From assembly GCA_031267815.1 (NCBI GenBank), contig JAIRYI010000083.1, positions 1 to 62,868 on the forward strand: a DNA stretch of 62,868 nucleotides, read 5' to 3'. Source of the stretch: Desulfarculales bacterium (lineage in GTDB: Bacteria > Desulfobacterota > Desulfarculia > Desulfarculales > Desulfarculaceae). The translations under genes were made by a program, and so were the position numbers. A model generated the notes under the pieces. It was not told the DNA's origin. It saw only the letters and a program-made list of their open reading frames with translations, and searched no databases. Within the stretch, counting starts at the first letter, position 1; each line of letters starts with the position of its first letter. This document shows positions 45,462 to 54,881 of the stretch, one piece after another.

Positions 45462-46438
45462 AATATAAACTTTATAAACATACATTTCTGATTGTCAGCT
45501 GCCTGCTGCTGGCATCCTGGGCAGCCCGCGTCTTGCCTGACCTTATGCTTTATCCTTTCGAATTCAAGGTGGGAATGGAGAGTGTTTTCAACCAGGAATA
45601 TCTGCTCAAAGCGCTTGGTTACAGCCTGGGTTTGCTGGGCGTGTTTCTGCTGGGCTTGGCGCTGTATAAAATAACTGTTAATTTATCCCTGTCAGCGCTT
45701 GTTTTTATTTTCAGCCTTTGTCTGCTTATTTACTTGTCGCAGCAGTTTCTGGAAATAAGTAAAATAATCACCGGCCGCAATCTCGTTCCCAGGATTGGGT
45801 GGATGGTCAGTCTTGTTATTTTCACCCTGAATTATACCAATTGGTTTATCTATGCCATGGCGATTATTCTGGGCGCCGTAACCGTCATTACCTGGTTTAA
45901 TAACAGTTCCCTGCGCCTTTTCAGAGGCGTTAATCCCGCGGAGATTCGTAAAGAAAAATCCGGACGGCGTACCCAAAGACGTTTCTGCCTGCTGTTGGCG
46001 GCGGGGCTGATTTTTGTTATCTTCACGGTAACGGTACTGCGGTATTATGAAAACAGAGGGGTAGAATTAAGCCCGCCCGCAGAGTTGCCGGTGGTAAACG
46101 GACAGATAATTATTCCTTTGTCAGAAGTCGATGACGGCCATTTGCACCGTTACGTCTATGAAGCCGAGAACGGCACTTTAGTCAGATATATTATCATCAA
46201 AAAAAATGAAACAGCCTATGGAGTGGGCCTGGACGCATGCGATATATGCGGGCCTACCGGTTATTATGAGCGCAACGATAAAGAAGTGATATGTATTCTA
46301 TGCGATGTGGTGATGAATATCGCCACTATCGGTTTCCCCGGGGGATGTAATCCGGTGCCGCTCAAATTCAGCATTGCCGAAGGCAAGATCATAATTGCCG
46401 GCAGGGATTTGGAAAGACACCGCTATAGATTTGAATGA
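45458..46438 (+). CDS. DUF2318 Fe-S membrane protein of the iron locus
   Basis: A 326-residue protein: five or so membrane helices in the first 195 residues, then a periplasmic DUF2318 domain with a cysteine pattern suited to an iron-sulfur or metal site: C261-D-I-C264-G, C279-I-L-C282-D, and G-G-C297-N-P-V-P-L. Such proteins are encoded in FetMP/P19-type iron-uptake loci (Cj1660 region in Campylobacter) and may handle electrons for ferric reduction. It overlaps the small membrane protein by four bases. The electron donor is unknown. Confidence 0.85.
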   Translation: MKYKLYKHTFLIVSCLLLASWAARVLPDLMLYPFEFKVGMESVFNQEYLLKALGYSLGLLGVFLLGLALYKITVNLSLSALVFIFSLCLLIYLSQQFLEISKIITGRNLVPRIGWMVSLVIFTLNYTNWFIYAMAIILGAVTVITWFNNSSLRLFRGVNPAEIRKEKSGRRTQRRFCLLLAAGLIFVIFTVTVLRYYENRGVELSPPAELPVVNGQIIIPLSEVDDGHLHRYVYEAENGTLVRYIIIKKNETAYGVGLDACDICGPTGYYERNDKEVICILCDVVMNIATIGFPGGCNPVPLKFSIAEGKIIIAGRDLERHRYRFE

Positions 46439-46504
46439 GCAAATAGCTGCATCCTTTGCGAAATAAGCTGACAGTATTTTACTTATTGGGAAGGCTTGAT
46501 TCAT

Positions 46505-47788
46505 ATGTTCAGGAAAATGGTTAAAGGAGCGCTTGTAAGGCAGAAAAGCAAGTTCATCATGATTGCGTTTACTGTGGCCTTGGGAATTTCTTTGGCTACC
46601 GCCATGCTCAATGTGATGTTTGACGTGGGCGACAAGGTTAATCAGGAACTAAAAGCCTATGGCGCTAATATGAATATTGTTCCCAGAGGATCTTCCCTTC
46701 TGAGTGATTTATATGAAGTTGATGAAAATTATGATATTCAGGCCGGCGCGGAAAAATTTTTGAAAGAAGAGGATCTGCCCAAGATTAAAATGATTTTCTG
46801 GGCCAACAATATTGTGGATTTTACTCCTTATTTACAAATACAAGTAAAAATCGGCCAGGAAAAAGCTGATTTGGTAGGTACATGGTTTGAAAAAAATTTT
46901 AAACTTCCTACCGGCGATGAATTTTCCACTGGCATATTGCCGCTTAAACCATGGTGGGATATTGACGGTCAGCCCGGTGATGACGAAATTCTGAATAAAG
47001 TGATGGTGGGGAAAGAACTGGCGGAACATTTTAATCTCAAGCCAGGCGACAGCTTCACGGTTGTGACTGATAGGGGGGAGCGCAGTTTAACCGTAGGCTC
47101 TGTTTTCCAAAGTGGAGGCAGAGAAGATGAACAGATATATGCACCGTTGCAGCTGGTCCAGAATATCAGCGGGAAAGAAGGGTTGGTGCAGCGTGTGGAA
47201 GTAAGCGCCCTGACCACTCCGGAAAATGAATTGGCCCGGAGAGCGGCGCAAGATCCTAACAGCCTGTCCAGTTTGGAACGGGACGCCTGGTACTGTACCG
47301 CCTATATCAGCGCTATTGCCTATCAAATAGAAGAAGTCATACCGGAGGCGCGGGTTAAGGCGGTTTGGCAGGTCGCCGATTCTGAAGGGAGCATTTTACA
47401 AAAAACGCAATTGCTGATGCTTCTGCTGACATTTTTAATTCTGCTCTGTTCCGCGCTGGCTATTTCTAACCTGATTACCGCCAGCGTTATGGAACGCAGT
47501 GCGGAAATAGGCCTGATGAAAGCAATGGGGGCAGGCAATATATCCATAACTCTTTTGATATTGTATGAAATATTGATTATTGCTTTTTCCGGCGGCGCCA
47601 TCGGTTACTGCGCCGGTATCGGTTTTGCCCAGCTTATCGGCCATACCGTGTTTGCTTCCGCAGTCGCGGTGAAAGGAATTGTTATCCCTCTGATTATAAT
47701 ATTGATTATGATTATAACTTTTTTAGGCAGTCTGCCGGCTATACGGATCCTGCTTTCCTTAAGACCTTCGGAAGTTTTGCATGGATGA
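46505..47788 (+). CDS. FtsX/MacB-type ABC permease 1 of the iron locus
   Basis: About 427 residues from the ATG at 46505 (GGGAAGG upstream). N-terminal helix, then a large periplasmic domain (V-G-D-K-V-N-Q-E-L-K-A-Y-G-A-N-M-N-I and the core up to about 300), followed by three helices with the typical S-A-E-I-G-L-M-K-A-M-G-A motif of FtsX-like permeases. With the second permease and the ATPase it resembles FetC/FetD and Cj1661/Cj1662 of the P19 system. Its transport role there is not settled. Confidence 0.9.
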   Translation: MFRKMVKGALVRQKSKFIMIAFTVALGISLATAMLNVMFDVGDKVNQELKAYGANMNIVPRGSSLLSDLYEVDENYDIQAGAEKFLKEEDLPKIKMIFWANNIVDFTPYLQIQVKIGQEKADLVGTWFEKNFKLPTGDEFSTGILPLKPWWDIDGQPGDDEILNKVMVGKELAEHFNLKPGDSFTVVTDRGERSLTVGSVFQSGGREDEQIYAPLQLVQNISGKEGLVQRVEVSALTTPENELARRAAQDPNSLSSLERDAWYCTAYISAIAYQIEEVIPEARVKAVWQVADSEGSILQKTQLLMLLLTFLILLCSALAISNLITASVMERSAEIGLMKAMGAGNISITLLILYEILIIAFSGGAIGYCAGIGFAQLIGHTVFASAVAVKGIVIPLIIILIMIITFLGSLPAIRILLSLRPSEVLHG

Positions 47789-47797
47789 GGCTTTATT

Positions 47798-48940
47798 GTG
47801 AGAAATAGTAACAGAATCTTTATGGTCAAGATGTTGTTAAACTCTCTGTTGCGGAGACGTTCCCGCATTGCCGTGGCTCTGATCGGCATTGCCATTGGGG
47901 CGACTGTACTTCTGGGGATGATTACCCTTTGTTATGATGTCCCCCGGCAGCTTGGTCAGGAGTTCCGCTCTTACGGAGCTAACATGATATTTATGCCTGC
48001 CGGCAGGGCGACTTCATTGTCTCTCGATGATGTTAACCTGGCTCTGGCTCTGTTGCCGGCGGAAAAAATATTAGGCGCAACCGTTTACCGCTATGCCTCC
48101 GCGCGCATCAATCTGCAGCCTTTGACCGCTGCCGGGACTGATTTTACGCAAGCGGCCCAAACCAGCCCTTTTTGGAAAATTGACGGCCGTTTGCCTTCAC
48201 AGGACAACGAAATCCTCATTGGCGCGGATGTGGCTGAACTTACGCAGCTGGCTCCCGGCATGTCCGCGCTTGTCTCCGGACGAAATAAAAACCGCGTCGG
48301 CTTCAACCGGCCAATGCTCATAAGCGGCATTGTAAGCAGCGGAGGGGCGGAAGACGGTTTCATCTTCATGAATATGCCTGCTATGGAATCTCTGCAGGGC
48401 AATTCCGGTGAAGCCGATATGGTGGAATTGAGCTTAACTGCCAATGAAGAAGAATTGGGAAATATTGCCGCCGCGATAAATGGCAGCATGATCAATATCA
48501 AAGCCCAGTTGGTTAAACGGATAACCCGGTCGGAAGCCAGTGTATTGTCGAAACTTGAAAGTCTGGTTTATCTGGTGACAGCGGTGGTTCTGCTGTTGAC
48601 CATGATTTGCGTGGCAACCACTATGATGACTATAGTGATGGAACGGCGCAAAGAAATCGGCCTTAAAAAAGCCATTGGCGCTGACAGTAAAAATGTGGGC
48701 AGAGAATTTCTGGCGGAAGGATTGATCATGGGAATTACGGGCGGTTTAATCGGCTCTGTGTGCGGCTTAATTTTTGCGCAGCTTATCAGCGACAGCGTTT
48801 TCGCCCGCTCAATCAATATTGAGATTTATCTGATCCCGCTGACTCTGATTATTTCGGGAATAGTCACAGTATTGGCCTGTCTCGTGCCGGCGCGCCGGGC
48901 GATGGACGTGGAGCCGTCTGTGGTTTTACGGGGGGAATGA
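47798..48940 (+). CDS. FtsX/MacB-type ABC permease 2 of the iron locus
   Basis: A 380-residue paralogue of the preceding permease. GTG start at 47798, nine bases after the preceding stop. N-terminal helix with R-R-R-S-R-I-A-V-A-L-I-G-I-A-I-G, periplasmic domain with E-F-R-S-Y-G-A-N-M, then three helices and R-R-K-E-I-G-L-K-K-A-I-G-A-D. It forms the heteromeric membrane part of the ABC complex with permease 1. Its stop touches the ATPase start. Confidence 0.9.
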   Translation: MRNSNRIFMVKMLLNSLLRRRSRIAVALIGIAIGATVLLGMITLCYDVPRQLGQEFRSYGANMIFMPAGRATSLSLDDVNLALALLPAEKILGATVYRYASARINLQPLTAAGTDFTQAAQTSPFWKIDGRLPSQDNEILIGADVAELTQLAPGMSALVSGRNKNRVGFNRPMLISGIVSSGGAEDGFIFMNMPAMESLQGNSGEADMVELSLTANEEELGNIAAAINGSMINIKAQLVKRITRSEASVLSKLESLVYLVTAVVLLLTMICVATTMMTIVMERRKEIGLKKAIGADSKNVGREFLAEGLIMGITGGLIGSVCGLIFAQLISDSVFARSINIEIYLIPLTLIISGIVTVLACLVPARRAMDVEPSVVLRGE

Positions 48941-49597
48941 ATGATGGATATTTTAGAATTAAATAACATATCTAAAATTTACGGTTCAGTAAAGGCCCTG
49001 CAAAATGTGAATCTGACCGTTACTCAGGGAGAATGGGTCGCCATCATGGGTCCGTCCGGTTCCGGCAAAACTACTATGATGAACATAATCGGCTGCATGG
49101 ACAGACCCAGCAGCGGGGAAATATATCTGAACAGTAAAAATATAACCAGACTCTCTCTCGCCGATCTGACCACCATACGCCGTGACACCATTGGTTTGGT
49201 TTTTCAGCAATTTCATTTGATTTCTTATTTGACCGCTCTGGAAAATGTAATGATGGCGCAATATTATCACAGTATTATAGATGAAGCCGAAGCCATCCAG
49301 GCACTGGCCAGAGTAGGCTTAAGCGATCGCGCCCAGCATCTGCCCCGTCAGTTGTCAGGGGGTGAACAACAGAGAGTGTGCATTGCCCGGGCGCTGATAA
49401 ATTATCCCCAGCTTATTTTAGCTGATGAGCCGACCGGCAATCTGGACGAAGTCAATGAAGCTGTGGTATTGGATTTATTTAAACAGCTTCATGATGAGGG
49501 CAGCACCATAATTGTGGTAACCCACGATCCGGAAGTGGCTGAATACGCTCAGAAGACTATTGTCCTGGAACATGGCCGTATAAGCAAAATTATGTAA
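48941..49597 (+). CDS. LolD/MacB-type ABC ATPase of the iron locus
   Basis: A 218-residue ATPase. Walker A G37-P-S-G-S-G-K-T44, Q-loop V-F-Q-Q-F-H, signature L-S-G-G-E-Q-Q-R, Walker B L-I-L-A-D-E-P-T-G-N-L-D, and the H-loop V-T-H-D. It powers the two FtsX-like permeases directly upstream (start immediately after the permease stop). This family usually drives mechanotransmission or extraction rather than classical import. It is the last gene of the locus and convergent with pheT. Confidence 0.93.
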   Translation: MMDILELNNISKIYGSVKALQNVNLTVTQGEWVAIMGPSGSGKTTMMNIIGCMDRPSSGEIYLNSKNITRLSLADLTTIRRDTIGLVFQQFHLISYLTALENVMMAQYYHSIIDEAEAIQALARVGLSDRAQHLPRQLSGGEQQRVCIARALINYPQLILADEPTGNLDEVNEAVVLDLFKQLHDEGSTIIVVTHDPEVAEYAQKTIVLEHGRISKIM

Positions 49598-49608
49598 AAC
49601 TATCTGTT

Positions 49609-51999
49609 TCAGGCGCGCAGCTCCAGTTTGTTTTTATGCAGATATTTTAGCAGAAGAGTACGGAATTCTTCAATATCTTTCGTAGTCAGAGTACGCTGAA
49701 ATGAACCTATAACATAACGGAAAGTATAACTGCGCATATCCCCATCCAAGTTTTTGCCCTCATAAAAAGAAATAAACTCCCGGCTCATGACCAGCTCATG
49801 CCGGAAATTGTCCAACCTGGTTTCTAGCATTTTAAAACTGGCGGCTTTGGGAAACATTATTGATATATCCAGCCATGATATAGGGAAATCGCTTTGCGGC
49901 TTGTAATTTATTTCCGGAAAAGCTGTGCCCGTAAGAGCGGTTAAATCCATTTCCAGCCAGGCTATATTGGCATTTTTTTTGAAAGCTTTTAATATCGGGC
50001 CGGTGAGATAGCCTGCGGATCCAATATTTATCTCTGCTCTGTGAACAGTCAGCGCAGACGCCGCCAAAGCCCAGGAATTGAGAGTCGTATCCATAATCTG
50101 GTAGTTAAAATCAGGAACATTCAATATTCGCAGACAATCTTCAAAAATTGCCTTGGCCGTTCTGAACAATTCCTCGGTAATTTCAGCATCGCCGGCTTGA
50201 AATAAAACCGCAGCCAAAAATGTGCGCTCCCGGCTTCCGTCATCATTTTCCGGCCAATAGCAATGGCCCAGTTCATAGAGTTTTATTTCCTGCCGTTTGT
50301 CATAATTCTGGCGTATACATTGCAACAGGCCGGGAATCAGCGATTGGCGCAGCTTGCTTTTATCAGGGCTGGTGGGATTTTGCAGGGTAAGAAAAGGTCC
50401 GGAAAGATTGCAGTCAAGCTCCGTGAGCCAGCGGTCATCATACCAGCTATAGCCGTGAACCTCGCATAATCCTTGGGCTTGACTGAGAAAACGGCGCAAT
50501 TTATGTTCCGCCCGGTGTTCTTCGTTAAAAGTGTAAGAAGTGATGGCTGCATCAGGCAGGCGGGGAATAATGTTGTCATAACCGTAGAATCTGGCCACTT
50601 CTTCCACAATATCCTGTTTAATGCTTATGTCGCGCCGGCTGCGATGAGGAGGTACTGAAACTCTGAACATCTCATTTTCCTCCTGACAAGTGAAACCAAG
50701 CGAGGTCAGTATTTTTTTAATTAGCGGGCCGGAAACGTTTTCGCCGACATAGCGGCTGATGTAATCAGAGGGTATTGAGATTACAGTTTCAGGATCCGTT
50801 ACCGCTCCGGCACAAGTCAGACGGGAGCGAAGAACAGGCGTTTGCCCGGCTTCGGCACACAGACGGAGGAACCGGGCAATGCTTAAGGTGGTAAAACTTT
50901 TTGGCAAATCCTTTTCAAAACGGATACTGGCGTCAGTGCGCAGATTAAGGCGCACCGCCGTACGGCGGATAGTCATGGGTTGAAAGTTGGCCGCTTCCAA
51001 AAGAATGCGGCCAGTATCCGAGGTAACCTCTGAATGCAGGCCGCCCATTACCCCGGCAACGCCGACCGGTTCCTGTTGATTCCAGATCATCAAATCACTA
51101 GCCAGCATTTTACGTTTCATGCCGTCTAAAGTGGTGAATTCGGCGCCGTCCCTCGCCAAAGGCGCGACTCTTACCGAAGTTATATAATCTCCGTCAAAAG
51201 CATGCATGGGCTGGCCGGTTTCCAGCATTACATAGTTAGTCAAATCAACCAGTAAATTAATGGACCGCATGCCAGCGGCATACAGGCGCCATTGCACTGA
51301 AAGCGGAGAAGGGGAGGGGGTGAGATTATCCAGAGCTATACAGGCATAGCCGGGACACAATTCCATATTATCAATTTGCAGAGGGTAAAGAGGAAGATGC
51401 TGGGAAGTATTCAAATCCCACAGAACCAGATTTTTTAGAGGCCTTTCAAAAATAGCCGCCAGTTCACGGGCAAATCCGTAGTGTCCCCATAAATCAGGGC
51501 GATGGGTGATGCTTTTATTGTCTAATTCTATAATATAATCTTCTCCGGGCAGAAGCCGGGACAGAGGCGTTCCCGGGAGCAGGTCGGCGGGCAGATCCAT
51601 AATTCCGTCATGGTATTGGCTTATTCCCAATTCAAAGGGCGAGAGCAAGATACCCTGGCTGGTGTGACCGTGCCGCACAGTTTCTTCAACTTTACTTCCA
51701 TCGGTAAGGATGGTCCCACTGGGCGCGAATATGGAAAACATGCCTGGGCGGAGGTTGGGGGCGGCGCAGACGGTTAATCTTTCTTCGTCTGATCCCAGAT
51801 GGACCGACGCCAGATTGCCGCTGTCGCCTAAGGAAGTTATTTTTTCCACTTTAGCAACCACGATTCCATCCATACGCGGAGCCAAATGATGAATTTCTTC
51901 CACTTCGGCGGTTTTCATTGTCAGTTCATTGGCAATCTGTTTGACTTCAAGATCATCCAAATCCACATATTGTTTCAGCCAGTTTAATGACAGCTTCAT
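49609..51999 (-). CDS. pheT: Phenylalanyl-tRNA synthetase beta subunit
   Basis: About 796 residues from the ATG at 51999, where T-G-A-G-G-A stands eight bases upstream. It has the full beta-subunit layout: the EMAP/tRNA-binding domain (G-I-V-V-A-K-V-E-K-I, L-S-P-F-E-L-G-I-S), B3/B4 editing region (D-L-T-N-Y-V-M-L-E-T-G-Q-P-M-H-A-F-D), B5 (Y-I-S-R-Y-V-G) and the C-terminal anticodon-binding FDX domain. It charges tRNA-Phe with PheS as a heterotetramer. It directly follows pheS. Confidence 0.96.
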   Translation of the reverse strand: MKLSLNWLKQYVDLDDLEVKQIANELTMKTAEVEEIHHLAPRMDGIVVAKVEKITSLGDSGNLASVHLGSDEERLTVCAAPNLRPGMFSIFAPSGTILTDGSKVEETVRHGHTSQGILLSPFELGISQYHDGIMDLPADLLPGTPLSRLLPGEDYIIELDNKSITHRPDLWGHYGFARELAAIFERPLKNLVLWDLNTSQHLPLYPLQIDNMELCPGYACIALDNLTPSPSPLSVQWRLYAAGMRSINLLVDLTNYVMLETGQPMHAFDGDYITSVRVAPLARDGAEFTTLDGMKRKMLASDLMIWNQQEPVGVAGVMGGLHSEVTSDTGRILLEAANFQPMTIRRTAVRLNLRTDASIRFEKDLPKSFTTLSIARFLRLCAEAGQTPVLRSRLTCAGAVTDPETVISIPSDYISRYVGENVSGPLIKKILTSLGFTCQEENEMFRVSVPPHRSRRDISIKQDIVEEVARFYGYDNIIPRLPDAAITSYTFNEEHRAEHKLRRFLSQAQGLCEVHGYSWYDDRWLTELDCNLSGPFLTLQNPTSPDKSKLRQSLIPGLLQCIRQNYDKRQEIKLYELGHCYWPENDDGSRERTFLAAVLFQAGDAEITEELFRTAKAIFEDCLRILNVPDFNYQIMDTTLNSWALAASALTVHRAEINIGSAGYLTGPILKAFKKNANIAWLEMDLTALTGTAFPEINYKPQSDFPISWLDISIMFPKAASFKMLETRLDNFRHELVMSREFISFYEGKNLDGDMRSYTFRYVIGSFQRTLTTKDIEEFRTLLLKYLHKNKLELRA

Positions 52000-52014
52000 G
52001 GGAGGTTTCCTCAA

Positions 52015-53025
52015 TCAGGCTATGGCAGGTACGAATTGTTTTAAAAAATCAATTTCGCCGCTGTTAAATAAACGTATTTCCGGGATATTGTATTTCATCA
52101 TGGCCAGACGGGTCAAGCCCAGTCCGAAGGCGAAACCTGTATATTCATCAGGGTTTATTTTACCTTCCGCAAGCACCTTGGGATGTATCATGCCGCAAGG
52201 CAGGAGTTCTATCCAGCCGCTGTTTTTGCAGGTTTTACAGCCGTGGCCTTTACAAATAAGACATTGGCAATCAAGCTCAAAACCGGGCTCAACAAAAGGA
52301 AAATAACCGGGACGCAGGCGTACGGTTATATTCTGATGAAATACGGATGACAGAAGTTCGCGCATTATCGCGATCAGATTCGCTATGGAAATGTTATGAT
52401 CAACCATTATCCCTTCCACTTGATAGAAGGTGTTTTCATGGCTCGCGTCTACCGCTTCGTAACGGAAGCAGCGTCCCGGAAAAATGGCTTTCAGCGGAGC
52501 GCCGTAGTTCTGCAGCATGCGTACCTGCATGTTGGATGTGTGGGTACGCAGCACTTGACCGTTGGTCAGCCAGAAAGTATCCTGCATTTCCCGGGCCGGG
52601 TGATCATCGGGTATGTTCAGAGCGGAGAAATTGTAATATTCGCTTTCAACATGTATTCCCGAACCCACTGTGAAACCCATGCCTTGAAATATCTGTTCTA
52701 TCTCTATTTGCACTAGACTGATTGGATGAACAGAACCCAGACTGCTGGGAGCAGGGGGTAATGTTAAATCCACATTGGCTTTTACCGTTATTTTGGCGTT
52801 GGCTTTCGCCGCGGCCACAGCATCTTCAGCCCAGGTTTTAAGCGTGTTGAAATTACGTCCCCATGCTTTGCGGGTGTCTGTGTTCATGGCGCGCATGTCA
52901 ACATTTTTATTTAAATTGGTTATGATCCCCTGCCTGCCCAGAAAAGCGACGCGTATTTTTTCAACCGCTTCCCAAGTATCAGCCTTGGCTAGTTCTTTCA
53001 GTAAGTTATCTTTTATCGTTTCCAT
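52015..53025 (-). CDS. pheS: Phenylalanyl-tRNA synthetase alpha subunit
   Basis: A 336-residue class II synthetase catalytic subunit. Motif 2 is F-R-Y-E-A-V-D-A-S-H-E-N-T-F-Y-Q-V-E-G. A four-cysteine zinc-type insert (C-Q-C-L-I-C-K-G-H-G-C-K-T-C) precedes G-W-I-E-L-L-P-C-G-M-I-H, and motif 3 is G-F-A-F-G-L-G-L-T-R-L-A-M. The helical N-terminus is the coiled coil. It is followed directly by pheT, and pyrD lies 32 bases upstream on the same strand. Confidence 0.96.
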   Translation of the reverse strand: METIKDNLLKELAKADTWEAVEKIRVAFLGRQGIITNLNKNVDMRAMNTDTRKAWGRNFNTLKTWAEDAVAAAKANAKITVKANVDLTLPPAPSSLGSVHPISLVQIEIEQIFQGMGFTVGSGIHVESEYYNFSALNIPDDHPAREMQDTFWLTNGQVLRTHTSNMQVRMLQNYGAPLKAIFPGRCFRYEAVDASHENTFYQVEGIMVDHNISIANLIAIMRELLSSVFHQNITVRLRPGYFPFVEPGFELDCQCLICKGHGCKTCKNSGWIELLPCGMIHPKVLAEGKINPDEYTGFAFGLGLTRLAMMKYNIPEIRLFNSGEIDFLKQFVPAIA

Positions 53026-53057
53026 TTTTTATCTCAAAATATTGTCGCTGCCGGGAG

Positions 53058-54008
53058 TTATATTTTTTGAAGCCTGCATTCAGCAGCCAACTGACCGCTC
53101 AAATCCTGCAGTTTGCTCACATTTTCCTCAAGACAAAAATCAAACAGTTCCGCGTTAATACGTTCCATGGCGAGAGGGTCCATGAGGTTGGCGCTGCCTA
53201 TCTGCACCGCGCAGGCTCCGGCCAGAAAGAATTCTATTATATCACTGCCCCCGGTTATGCCGCCCATGCCCACAATAGGTATGTCCAGTTCTTTCGACAC
53301 CTGTAAAACCATACGTAAGGCCACGGGTTTAATTGCCGGTCCGGAAAGACCTCCCATTATATTGCCTAATCTGAACTTGCGCGCGCGGGCATCTATAGCG
53401 GTGGCCAATAAAGTGTTTATCATGGATATGGCGTCTGCTCCGCCCTGGAGCGCGGCTTGGGCGATTTCCACGATATTGGTGACATTGGGAGTTAGTTTTA
53501 CCCATAAAGGAAGATTGGTGTTTTCCCTCACCGCCTGAGTAATGCGGAAAACCGCGCCCGGGTCAACCCCGAAGGCCATGCCGCCATCGCTTACATTGGG
53601 GCAGGACAAGTTAAGTTCGAGAGCGCTGATGCCGGACACAGCGCTGAGCGCTTTGCTGAGATCCACAAATTCTTGTCTGTTTTCCGCGTACATATTAACT
53701 ATAACCAGACATCCCGCATCGGCTATTTTCTGCAGATAGGGCAGCTTGTCACGAATAAAAATATCCAGCCCAGGATTCGCCAGGCCAATGGAATTAAGCA
53801 TTCCACTCATAGTTTCACAGATCCGGGGAGGACGGTTGCCGGGACGGGGCGACAGACTCAGGCCTTTGGTCACGAGGCCTCCCAGTTTGCCTATATTGGC
53901 ATAATCAGCCAGTTCTTCGCCAAAACCGTAAGTCCCGCTGGCGGCGAAAATAGGATTCCGGGCAACCAGATTGCCAATCCGGCAGGTCAAATCCGGTTTC
54001 ACAGACAT
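53058..54008 (-). CDS. pyrD: Dihydroorotate dehydrogenase, class 1B catalytic subunit
   Basis: A 316-residue FMN-dependent TIM barrel that oxidises dihydroorotate to orotate in pyrimidine synthesis. N-P-I-F-A-A-S-G-T-Y-G-F-G-E is the N-terminal FMN site; N-S-I-G-L-A-N-P-G-L, E-L-N-L-S-C-P-N-V (catalytic cysteine of class 1) and M-G-G-I-T-G-G-S-D are conserved. With pyrK it forms the NAD-dependent class 1B enzyme of anaerobic and Gram-positive-like metabolism. It overlaps pyrK by ten bases. Confidence 0.95.
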   Translation of the reverse strand: MSVKPDLTCRIGNLVARNPIFAASGTYGFGEELADYANIGKLGGLVTKGLSLSPRPGNRPPRICETMSGMLNSIGLANPGLDIFIRDKLPYLQKIADAGCLVIVNMYAENRQEFVDLSKALSAVSGISALELNLSCPNVSDGGMAFGVDPGAVFRITQAVRENTNLPLWVKLTPNVTNIVEIAQAALQGGADAISMINTLLATAIDARARKFRLGNIMGGLSGPAIKPVALRMVLQVSKELDIPIVGMGGITGGSDIIEFFLAGACAVQIGSANLMDPLAMERINAELFDFCLEENVSKLQDLSGQLAAECRLQKI

Positions 54009-54838
54009 AGCCGGTTCCAGTCAAGCGCCTCAGCTTGCAGGGCCGGGCCGTGTTTACAAAGATAGAGATAATCTCCCTGGGCGGCAGGCAGAGCGCATCC
54101 CATACAGACGCCCAGGCCGCAGGCCATGGGTGATTCCGCGGCTATTTGACAGGATATTCCGTATTCCCGGCTGATAGCCGCCACTCTTTTCATCATAGGC
54201 CAAGGGCCGCAGGTGAGTACGGAATTGTGGTTTTTTATAAAGCCGGAGTTTTGGGGATTGAGCAGAGGGTCAGTGACCAAACCGCTGCCGGCGCTCCAAT
54301 AAGGAGACAGATTGGTAATGTAAACGGATTCCGGAGTGAGCAAAGTATCGGGTCCCGCCGGAATCGGCGGTGAGAAACGGCGCAATTCGCGCAAGATAAC
54401 CGACAGGCGGTTGAAATTATGCCAATCGGCAAAACCGGCGAGCAGAGCAGCGTTGGAGAATCGCTGCCAGGTGAAAAGCATGGGGGCTATACCGGCTCCT
54501 CCCGCGATTAACAACAGAGGGGTTTTATCATCACGCAAATCAAAGCCATGGCCCAGCGGTCCCCATAAAATGACTTTCGCACCTTCATTCAGATGCGGCA
54601 TTAAATCAGTTATTGCCCCTTTTTGTTTATAGAGCAGAAAAATATACTCATCATTGACGCCGGCTATGGAGAAAGGGCGGCCTAATGGGTGAGGCGTAGT
54701 ATGGCCGAGTTTAAGCATAATAAATTGGCCTGGTTGGGCTTGGGCCGCTACGGAAGGGGCTTTGAGGCACATCCACCAAACATCACGGGCAGGATGGGAT
54801 AAAGGTTGCTGCTCCATTATTTCCGCGATGACGCGCAT
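53999..54838 (-). CDS. pyrK: Dihydroorotate dehydrogenase electron-transfer subunit
   Basis: About 279 residues from the ATG at 54838; the open frame extends upstream, but homology starts here. FAD-binding G-R-P-F-S-I-A-G, NAD-side G-G-A-G-I-A-P-M-L-F, and the C-terminal 2Fe-2S ligands C-G-L-G-V-C-M-G-C plus a final L-C-K-H-G-P. It passes electrons from PyrD to NAD in the cytoplasm. It overlaps pyrD by ten bases and follows the phenylacetate-CoA ligase by 43. Confidence 0.92.
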   Translation of the reverse strand: MRVIAEIMEQQPLSHPARDVWWMCLKAPSVAAQAQPGQFIMLKLGHTTPHPLGRPFSIAGVNDEYIFLLYKQKGAITDLMPHLNEGAKVILWGPLGHGFDLRDDKTPLLLIAGGAGIAPMLFTWQRFSNAALLAGFADWHNFNRLSVILRELRRFSPPIPAGPDTLLTPESVYITNLSPYWSAGSGLVTDPLLNPQNSGFIKNHNSVLTCGPWPMMKRVAAISREYGISCQIAAESPMACGLGVCMGCALPAAQGDYLYLCKHGPALQAEALDWNRLCL

Positions 54839-54881
54839 AAAAATAGTCCCCAAACTTACCGGCGGTAATTTTTGACGGATA

